Made by a program: the position numbers and the translations under genes
DNA from: Ochromonadaceae sp. CCMP2298
Lineage: Eukaryota; Sar; Synurophyceae; Ochromonadales; Ochromonadaceae
Assembly: GCA_026770595.1 (NCBI GenBank)
Contig: MU633787.1
Location: 1 to 23,943 of the forward strand
Length of the DNA: 23,943 nt
Direction: 5' to 3'
Shown here: piece after piece, positions 17,074 to 23,943 of the stretch
Numbering within the stretch: position 1 is the stretch's first letter
Layout: each line of letters opens with the position of its first letter
Notes under the pieces: model-generated
The model's input: only the letters and a program-made list of their open reading frames with translations
What the model was told of the DNA's origin: nothing
Databases searched by the model: none

Positions 17074-19822
17074 ATGGTGAAGGCTCTCTTCTGCGGCGAC
17101 GTCAAGGGGAGATGGAGCCAGCTGCTGGACCGGCTGAACGAGCTGCAGAAGTCCAAGCACGGCCCATTCGACGTCTTGTTCATAACGGGAAAGCTGGTCG
17201 ATTCGGCGGGGGAAGATGCTGACAATAGCGCGATTGAGCTTCCTTTGAAGGCATACAGCTTCGTGGATGCTAGCGCCCAGCACGGCAAGCAGCTGCCGTC
17301 CAATCTGGAGTTGATACAGGGCGTGTGCGGCATGCTCAACGTGCAGCATAACCTGACCGTAGGGTACTGCACGCGCTGCACAAAAGACGTCATGCAGTCG
17401 GAGGCAATATCAAAGGTGCAGCAGATCACGTCGGGTGCCGGTTACCGGGGCTGCGACATCCTGGTGACCTCTGACTGGCCTCGAGAGATGCACCACTTCC
17501 TGGAGCCGGAGGAGGTGCAGGAGCTCAAGTCCTCCAGCATAGGTATCGGCTCGGGGACCAAGGAGGCTGCAGACTTCTCCATGCTGGTGCGGCCTAGGTA
17601 CCACTTCGTGGCGGGGCAGGGGGCGTTCTTCCAGCGCTCTCCCTACCGCCACTCCTCCTCTGGGGCGGCGGGTTTTGCGCGTCTGCTGACCGTGGACGAG
17701 GTGTCCGCCTCCAAAGATAAGGCGCACAAGTGGATGCATGCGCTGTCTATTAGTCCCATCATTCGCATGAGCTCTGCGGAGCTGGCGGACTGTCCGGCGG
17801 GCACTACCGACTGCCCCTACGTGGACGTGGGCACGGCGCTAGATAGCGGATCCCGGAATCCCTTTAGCGACGGCGAGCAGCTCAGCAAGCGAATGAGGAC
17901 CGAAGCGCCGCCCCTGCCGCCAGGCCCCCCACCCCGCGCAGGAGTCGGGGCCGGGGGCGCTGTTGGCAGCTTCTTCTTCGGCAGTATGGGCGTGCCGCGT
18001 GCTGGGGGCGGGGGCGCAGGGGCCACGCCCAACCTAGTGCCCCCCAGCGACACTGCCACAACGCTGTTCATCGGCGGGCTGCTGCGGGACAGCATGGATG
18101 AGGCAGATATTGCGGTCTTGCTACCGGGTGTAAAGAGCGTGCGCAGGCCTCCGGGTAAGGGGTTCGCCTTCGCGGAATTCTACGAGCACGAGGCGGCGAA
18201 GAAGGTGGTGGACACTGCCGCGCGTATGGGCTTCTCGGTGAACGGCCGCACGCTCATGGTGGGCTGGGGGAAGGGCAAAGAAACTGGGGGACAGAGACCT
18301 GCTGGCGGTGGTGGTGGGGGTATGGGTGGGAGTGTGGGTGGGAGTGTGGGTGGGGGTATGGGTGGCGGTATGGATAGGCAGGAGAGGGAGAGGCAGCTCG
18401 TGCCCCCCAGCGAGGACGCGAAGCTTCTCTTCGTGGGCGGGCTAGGGGCAGACGAGGAGGCCAGCCTGCAGTCCATGAGTCCTCTGCTCCCCGGGCTGGT
18501 CTCCTTCCGCAAGGTGGTGGGGAAGGCCTTCGGGTTCGCAGAGTTCGAGGACTACGCTGCTGCGATGGCCGTCGTCACCCGGTCCATCGGCCAGCCCCTC
18601 CTGTTCCGCGGCCTGCCCCTGGGCATCGGTTGGGCTAACCAGGGGGAAAGGAGGGAACCCGGAAACGGCACAGGGACTGGAACTGGCACCGGAACCGCGA
18701 ATATTCACGGTAACGGAAACGGGAACGGAAACAGTTTCGGGAACGACCGGGTTATGGAGCCGCCCAGCTCCGCAGCGCGCGTGCTCTTTCTGGGCAACCT
18801 CCCTGCCGATGCGACAGAGGAGGACATCCTGCAGCTCTTCGCACAGGGGGGCCTCACCTCGGTCAAGCGGCCCGAGGGCAAGCCCTACGCGTTCCTGGAG
18901 TTCGCAGGGCATGCGCAGGCTAGGGAGGCGATGCGGGCTGGGGAGGGTGGGGAGGGGGAGGGGGAGGGCCTGCAGCTGCATGGACGCACGGTGGGCCTGG
19001 GCTGGGCCAAGGGCAGGGCGGCGGACAAAGCCACCCAGTCTGCCGACTGCTGGTTCTGCCTCGCATCCCCACAGGTGAAGGTGCACCTCATCGTGTCCGT
19101 GGGCCGCTTCTCCTACCTGGCGCTTCCTCGCGGGGGCGTGTCCGCACAGCACGTGCTCATCGCACCCATAGGTACCACCCTTCTTTCGCTGATTTCAGCC
19201 CTTTTCGCCGATTTTCACTATTTTTCATTAACCTATACCACTTCCTACCCACCCCCATCTTGCAGAGTGCGTGCCCAGCCGAGTGCATCTGACGGAAGGC
19301 GCGCGGGGCGAGATGCTGCAGTTTCAGGAGAGGATAGAGCAGATGTACAAGAAGTTAGGCGTCGCGTCGCTGCGATTCGAGCGCGCGCTGCGCACAAAGG
19401 GCAGCAGGGACCACATGCAGGCCTCCATCATCCCCCTGCCCGGGGCGAGCCGGTCCAAGAGCTTCGCCGTATTTCTGCAGAAGGCGAGCGCGCACCAGCT
19501 GAAGTTCCACGAGGTGCAGGACGAGCAGGCCATCGATGAGGTGGTGGTATCCATGGAGGGAGGACCCTACCAGGAGTACTTCTACATCGAAATTCCGACT
19601 GGCGAGGGGGACAGCGCCAAGCACCGGAGGTTTGTGTACGTACAGGAGGAGGCGGATAAAAAGTTTCCGATGCAGTTCGGGCTGGAGGTGGCGGCGGAGA
19701 TTTTGGGACAGCCCGAGCGAGGGCACTGGAAGCACTGTCTCCTCAAGGAGGACGAGGAGGCAAAACTGTGCGACCTCTTTAGGGAAGACTTCGCTCCATT
19801 CGACTTCACGCTAAGTGCATAG
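17074..19822 (+). CDS. CWF19L1: CWF19L1-like protein with three inserted RRM domains
   Basis: Two exons, 17074-19171 and 19266-19822, with a 94-bp phase-1 intron (GTACCA...TGCAG); 884 residues. The ATG at 17074 begins MVKALFCGDVKG; upstream codons of the frame lack an ATG. Residues 1 to about 260 are the metallophosphoesterase-like domain: GDVKG (8-12) and LFITGK are present but no GNHE, so probably not catalytic. Three RRMs follow: about 329-398 (LFIGGL, KGFAFAEF), 449-523 (LFVGGL, KAFGFAEF) and 568-648 (LFLGNL, KPYAFLEF), separated by Gly-rich linkers. CwfJ_C_1 starts at SADCWFCLASP (656), and CwfJ_C_2 covers about 770-884. Cwf19 proteins act with the debranching enzyme in lariat-intron turnover in the nucleus. 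The human protein (538 residues) lacks RRMs. A GAG codon is created across the splice junction. Confidence 0.92.
18304..18375 (+). repeat. G-rich minisatellite in RRM1-RRM2 linker
   Basis: Tandem GGTGGGAGTGTG / GGTGGGGGTATG units encode Gly/Met/Val/Ser-rich linker sequence. The plus (coding) strand has many runs of three or more G and could form G-quadruplexes in DNA or mRNA. A second repeat at about 18664-18735 (GGAACx / GGGAAC units) encodes Gly-Thr and Gly-Asn runs between RRM2 and RRM3. Confidence 0.7.
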
Positions 19823-20121
19823 ATTTAACGGTACATTCTTTTCAAAGGGGGGGTTATTCCCTATCCCCCACAATAGGGAAAGGGTAGGGTATATGTATAT
19901 GTATATATTTGGTCTTTGAGCAAAAAGTCAAGTAAAACTTCTGTCTTTTGGAAGAAGATTCACCCCACCGCCAAAACCTGCTGCTGGAGACCATCCAAAT
20001 GATAGCAGGCGCAGAGGGGAGGCATGTCAACAGAGCCAATCCCTGGAATCCGAGTCCAAACCGTTGCGAGTCTTCCCCCTCCACGCATATTTATCTCTTT
20101 CACCGAGTTTAGAAATCAACG
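19823..20121. promoter_or_regulatory. CWF19L1 3' end and TCTP promoter/leader
   Basis: This 299-bp space is the only same-strand gene junction in the window. It has TATGTATATGTATATATTT at about 19891-19910, and a 12-base pyrimidine run TCTTCCCCCTCC at 20071-20082, about 40 bp before the TCTP start. Two upstream ATGs (19999 and 20024) open frames of 38 and 33 codons; the second ends in a TGA overlapping the TCTP ATG. If transcription starts at the pyrimidine run, neither is in the mRNA. Confidence 0.5.
20071..20082 (+). promoter_or_regulatory. TOP-like pyrimidine tract before TCTP
   Basis: TCTTCCCCCTCC, 40 bp upstream of the ATG, resembles the 5' terminal oligopyrimidine tract that places animal TCTP mRNA under TOR/LARP1 translational control. 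It would only be a TOP element if transcription starts at one of its C residues, which sequence cannot show. Confidence 0.3.
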
Positions 20122-20769
20122 ATGATCGTGTACAAAGACATTCTTAGCGGCGATGAGATGCTCTCCTCCGCCTTCCCTCTCATGGAGGTGAAGGACGCCG
20201 ATGGCAACGTGGTAAGTATTTCTACAGGCGATAGTTCTTTCACACCCGTTGGAGGGCACAGCGTCAGCGAATTTCTCTCATATTTCTCTATCGTTCTTTT
20301 CCCCTCATGCTGCGAATAATAGGTTGAGGGTCTTATGATGTGTGAGTCCAAAATGATCTCAAAAGGTGGCGATGAGGTCGACATCGGTTGCGGTAACTCT
20401 TTCGGCGGCGAGGGCGGCGACGAGGGTGCTGACAGCAATGTTGAGATGGTGAACAACATAATGGAGAGCTTCGGGTACACGGAGACCCAGGTGGGCGCCG
20501 CGGCTGACTTTAAGGCCTGGATCAAGGAGTACATGAACGCCCTTGTGCTCAAGAAGAGAGAGAAAGGCATCCCCAAGGAGGAGATCCAGAAGTTCAAGGC
20601 GGGCGCCCCCGGCATCGCCATGTTCTTCCTGAAGCAGTTCAGCGAGGTGCAGTACTACCTGGGCCCCTCCTTCGCCCCCGAGAGCATGGTCTTCTCCATC
20701 TGGGGGGAGGGCGCCACCACACCCAACTTCTATTTCATTATGGGTGGGTTTGACGCAACAAAGTTCTAA
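20122..20769 (+). CDS. TPT1: Translationally controlled tumour protein (TCTP)
   Basis: Two exons, 20122-20211 and 20323-20769, joined by a 111-bp phase-0 intron (GTAAGT...TAG); 178 residues, against about 172 in most species. It begins MIVYKDILSGDEMLS, the conserved TCTP N-terminus, and continues through the flexible acidic Gly-rich loop (about 45-70), the two-helix hairpin (about 88-135, ADFKAWIKEYMNAL...KFKAGAPGIAMFFLKQF), and the C-terminal strands QYYLGPSFAPESMVFSIWGEG...NFYFIMGGF. TCTP is an abundant cytosolic, Mss4-fold, calcium- and tubulin-binding growth protein, linked to TOR signalling and cell-cycle progress in animals and plants. The intron lies after codon 30. Its leader has a TOP-like pyrimidine tract. 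It converges on the D-lactate dehydrogenase gene. Confidence 0.96.
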
Positions 20770-21088
20770 ATGGGTTCCCTTTGTAAGTAACCAGCGTGGT
20801 TTGTCATGTCTGCGACTCTTTTTCTTAAGTTACCGGCAGTGGGACAGGGACAGACAGACGTTGCACCATGGCAACGTTGCGACGGGTCCACCAAGCAGGG
20901 GTGCAGACGGTAGCCACAACATTTACACTACGTACAGTACACTACACTCGCCACTACTTGTTTCGCCTGAGCCTGCGAGTTGGGTGGGTTTCTGGGCCTC
21001 AAGTGGGTCCCATCGCACCTGCTCAGAGGGCGGGAGGTCTTATGTGGGTCCTATACATCATACTTGCATACCTAACTCATCACCCCAG
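20770..21088. other. Convergent intergenic region
   Basis: 319 bp between the TCTP and D-lactate dehydrogenase stops. It contains GTTGCACCATGGCAAC at 20860-20875, an imperfect inverted repeat that overlaps a perfect GCAACGTTGC palindrome, and a short TACAGTACACTACACT simple stretch near 20933. No gene is supported; it presumably holds the two 3' UTRs. Confidence 0.55.
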
Positions 21089-23019
21089 CTACTTAGTAGG
21101 GGGCTTGAGGTCGTCGAATATCTTGCCTGGGTTCAATATGCCCTGCGGGTCCATCGACCTCTTGATGAGCTGCATCAGCTGCATAGTGCCCTCCCCCATC
21201 TCCTTCCGCAGATACGCCTTCTTGCCCACGCCGATGCCGTGCTCGCCCGTGCACGTGCCGCCTAGCGCGATGGCCTGGTTGGCCATGTTCGAGGCCAGCG
21301 TGTGGGCGGCCTTCACCTCTGTTGGGTCGTCGGGCTTGAACATGATAAGAACATGAAAATTCCCGTCCCCTAAACATACACGATATGGTTGATGCATGGG
21401 TACATGAGGGACAGTTGAAGAATAGGTCATTAACACTTAGGCAGGAAAGAATTTGTAGGAAGCAGGAGGCTAACGTCAGAAGGAAGGGGGGTGGTAGTAG
21501 GAGGCAGGCCTTGGGCGTAGTGCATACAAACAGTACGTACTGTACCTGCGTGCGCTATGATGGGGCAGGGCAGCGTGGTCTTCTCAATGCTGCGCTTGGT
21601 CTCTAGGATAAGGTCGGGCAGCTTTGTGAGCGGCACGCACACATCTGTGATCATCGGTTCGCGGTCAGGGTACACAGACATGGCCGACCAGAGGCACTCC
21701 TTGCGCACCGTCCACAGGGCCGTCGTCTCCTCCGGACTCGTCGCCACGCTGATATCTGCGGGGTGTACGTGTTAGAGTAGACTGAGTGAGAAGTTTGATG
21801 GCTGCATTTACCTGTGCCCCCATTCTTGGTCGCGATTTCCCTCACGACAGCGATCTGCTCGGCGACTGAGGCAGCCGATATCCCTGTGATCTCGTACAGC
21901 AGCGTGGTGTCTTCCTGCCAGGCTGTGTGCGTATCGCCCGAATTCGTCTTGTTAATGATCTTGATCATCTCTTCGTCACGGGGATTGGACGTGTTAGAGC
22001 AGTGGATTGGCGCTTTGATATTTGCATGTACATGCTCTACCTGTGTCCAGCAGCTCGCAGCGCCCGATGGTCACTCCGCAGTTCAGCGTGTCCTTAGCAG
22101 TCGTTGCGGCAGCGAACACGCCCCCCGGGAATGCGATGCGCACAGCATGCGACACCTTGGGGATTCCGTGCAGCTTCAAGGTGGCCTCTGTGATAACTGC
22201 CAGCGTACCCTCAGAGCCGATGAGCAGCCGCGTGATGTCGTACCCAGCTGCGGACTTTCGGGCTCTTGACCCCGTGTGGATAATTGAGCCGTCCGCCAGC
22301 ACCGCGGTGAGATTGAGCACGTTGTCCCGCATAGAGCCGTACCTCACGGCGGTCGACCCACTGCAGCGGCAGGCGCACATTCCCCCGATGGAGGCTCCGG
22401 GGCCGGGGTCCAGCGGGAACCAGAGCCCCTTGCTGCGCAGTATATCGTTGAGCTCTAGGTACCCCAGCCCAGCCTCCACCCGCACATCCAGATCATCCTC
22501 GTTCAGCTCGACAACCTTCTTCATGTGATTGAAGTCCAGACTCACGCCTCCCTGCACGGTGAGCGTGTGACCCTCGAGACTCGTCCCGCCTCCGAATGGA
22601 ACCAGGGGGATCTGATACTTGTTGCATAGCCTGACTATCTTCGATACTTGTTCCGTGTTTGCAGGGAGCACGATTAACCGCGGGTGGTATTCAACCTTGT
22701 GGTACGAACTCCACGGCTTTCCGCGTTGTATGCATTCCTCTTTATCGCTGTCAATTTGATCTGCCTCGAGAAACTTCGAGAGTTCCTCCTCAAGAGCCTT
22801 GTAGCGAGAGTCAAGCTGCTTCGCATCAACGCTGACAGCATCTGAAGATGTTATGCTGAGTGCACAAGTGGCAGTAGATGCAATGAGTACACTACCGCCG
22901 ATTAACAGCCAACGTGCAAAGTATCTGGAGCGGGAAGAATGGTCGCTCCTGGATAAAGTTGCCACCGCGGCGAGCGGCTTCGCCAGCTGCCTGAAAAGGT
23001 TGTATCTCCTCTGCCACAT
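21089..23019 (-). CDS. LDHD: FAD-linked D-lactate dehydrogenase (cytochrome), mitochondrial
   Basis: Four exons: 23019-22041, 21970-21812, 21755-21546 and 21369-21089. The three introns (70, 56 and 176 bp) are all phase 1 with GT-AG ends; 542 residues. The first ATG of the frame is at 23019 (MWQRRYNLFRQLAKPLAAVA), an Arg-rich presequence, followed by a hydrophobic segment at 37-54 that may anchor the protein in the inner membrane as in yeast Dld1. The PCMH-type FAD domain shows PFGGGTSLEGH (141-151), DPGPGASIGGM (204-214) and LLIGSEGTLAVITEATLKL (265-283). The C-terminal FAD-oxidase domain has HAGDGNFHV (448-456) and CTGEHGIGVGK (489-499). The family oxidises D-lactate to pyruvate and passes electrons to cytochrome c. 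Reading continuity across all junctions supports the exons. Confidence 0.95.
21530..21545. repeat. Palindrome at the intron 3 donor of D-lactate dehydrogenase
   Basis: ACAGTACGTACTGT (21530-21543) is a perfect 14-bp palindrome that begins at the third base of intron 3 on the minus strand, whose donor reads GCAG|GTACAG. CAGTACGTACT also occurs near 23807-23817. Confidence 0.6.
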
Positions 23020-23132
23020 TCCGCGCAGATGTGACACGACTGATGCGACTGATGCAACTGTTTCAAACGGAAGCGTTGAGAATACGTGGAACTGTGGAAG
23101 CAATAGAAAGGTGCTTGCAATGCCGTGATGAG

Positions 23133-23525
23133 TGGCCTATGGTACACTCGACAAAAAAACCAAAAGGGCTTTTTTGCGGAGGATTTTCCAAAATACGGCT
23201 TTTCCAGATTTTTTCCCGAAATTCGTGCGTAAAAACCCACTTTTTCACCCTTCTTCCGGAATTTTAACTCTTTTTTACCCTAAAAAATTTATTTTTCCCC
23301 CTTCCCATATTAACCCCATTGAAAAAACCTTTTTTCACCCCCATAAAACTTGGTTTTTTTAATTTGGGCTAAATTGGAAGGTGATTTTTGTACCACTCAA
23401 ATATGCATTGTATATGCTTATAACAGTACAAAATATGCATATTTATATGATACAAAAAAGGGCCAAAAAAGAGGCCAAAAAATGGCTTTTTAGGGGTCCT
23501 GGCTCGTCGAGTGTACCAGAGGCTA
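23133..23525. mobile_element. Non-autonomous hAT-like MITE
   Basis: A 393-bp element bounded by 20-bp terminal inverted repeats (23133-23152 and 23506-23525) that match at 18 positions; the shared core is TGGTACACTCGAC. It is flanked directly on both sides by the 8-bp repeat GTGATGAG (23125-23132 and 23526-23533), as expected for the target duplication of hAT-superfamily transposons. The interior is A/T-rich with homopolymer runs and AAATATGCATATTT (a 14-bp palindrome near 23431); it has no transposase coding potential. It inserted 114 bp upstream of the D-lactate dehydrogenase ATG, so within its promoter or leader. The superfamily call rests on the duplication length and is an inference. Confidence 0.8.
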
Positions 23526-23533
23526 GTGATGAG

Positions 23534-23943
23534 AGGATGTGGGCAATGCGAAAGCTCAACTCAAGTGGGGAAAAATATCATTCCCCGGGGGTTCCCCCAC
23601 GATAAAGGGTACGCGGCGGTCCAAAAAAAACGTATCTCCGAAACGTCCGATTTTTCAAATATTATGTTTTCTTCTGGAAGAAGGTCCTATTTTTTTGGAG
23701 GCAATCGCTGTTGTGTGTGTGTGAACGAATGAGAGCATTGCGCCACATGTGACGGTATTAGTACTGTCCCGCGACAAGTTTGTCCGTTACACGGTCCCTT
23801 GTACACAGTACGTACTTCCCCTTCACTTCGGCCGTTACACTCCGCACTCTTTGCGTGGCTCTGCTGAGCACTGACTGCTTCGCTGCTTGTCCTCCTGCTC
23901 TGCTCTGCTGTATGTAATCTGCCTTAAGCAACACAACATTCCG
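23534..23943. other. Right-end non-coding flank
   Basis: 410 bp to the window edge without a convincing gene. It has CCCCGGGGGTTCCCCC near 23584, an A-run at about 23622, a short TG repeat near 23710, the GTACACAGTACGTACTT stretch near 23801, and CT-rich sequence at the very end. It could be the upstream region of a gene outside the window or more repeat DNA; nothing firm is seen. Confidence 0.4.

Noticed and set aside
20860-20880. X-box-like RFX site GTTGCACCATGGCAAC
   Set aside because: It has two extra bases in the centre compared with the consensus and lies between two convergent 3' ends, not in a promoter of a ciliary gene.
23020-23103. N-terminal extension of D-lactate dehydrogenase beginning MLPQFHVFST
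   Set aside because: That frame start is a TTG codon, not an ATG; the first ATG is at 23019 and gives a plausible mitochondrial presequence.
23543-23745. Second inverted-repeat element (GCAATGC / GCATTGC) to the right of the MITE
   Set aside because: Only seven bases match and no flanking duplication is present; this is within chance expectation.

Overview
This window is a stretch of compact, intron-poor nuclear DNA from a eukaryote. It carries nine protein-coding genes on both strands. Nine short GT-AG introns (56 to 249 bp) interrupt their coding sequences, and about 79% of the window is coding. Coding sequence is GC-rich, while intergenic DNA is clearly richer in A and T. CEP120-like and LRRIQ1-like genes indicate a lineage that builds centrioles and cilia. 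Gene density, short introns and codon GC fit a small flagellate alga or other protist, for example a stramenopile. Protein reading alone cannot fix the lineage, so this is a low-confidence inference.

Layout from left to right: a RING-type zinc-finger protein (+, 203-1000); a large acidic, Pro/Tyr-rich protein of unknown function (-, 1126-4085, three coding exons); an unidentified coiled-coil protein (+, 4538-6860, three exons); a class I SAM-dependent methyltransferase (-, 7185-8042); a 1693-residue IQ plus leucine-rich-repeat protein resembling LRRIQ1 (+, 8626-13707); a CEP120-like centriole protein (-, 14072-16663); a CWF19L1-like splicing/debranching-associated protein carrying three inserted RRMs (+, 17074-19822, two exons); TCTP (+, 20122-20769, two exons); and a FAD-linked mitochondrial D-lactate dehydrogenase (-, 21089-23019, four exons). 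The right end (23133-23525) holds a short inverted-repeat element with an 8-bp flanking duplication, best explained as a non-autonomous hAT-like transposon (MITE).

Except for the CWF19L1/TCTP pair, neighbouring genes alternate strands, so three intergenic regions are shared divergent promoters (4086-4537, 8043-8625, 16664-17073) and the others are convergent 3' regions. CEP120-like and LRRIQ1-like genes lie tail to tail. Together with the two unidentified coiled-coil or acidic proteins they suggest a loose group of centriole/cilium genes, while the remaining genes are housekeeping. No CRISPR array, prokaryotic operon, rRNA or convincing tRNA was seen. The most notable observations are the three-RRM insertion in CWF19L1, the MITE just upstream of the D-lactate dehydrogenase start, a perfect 16-bp-arm palindrome in the CEP120/CWF19L1 divergent promoter, and two sizeable genes with no recognised family.
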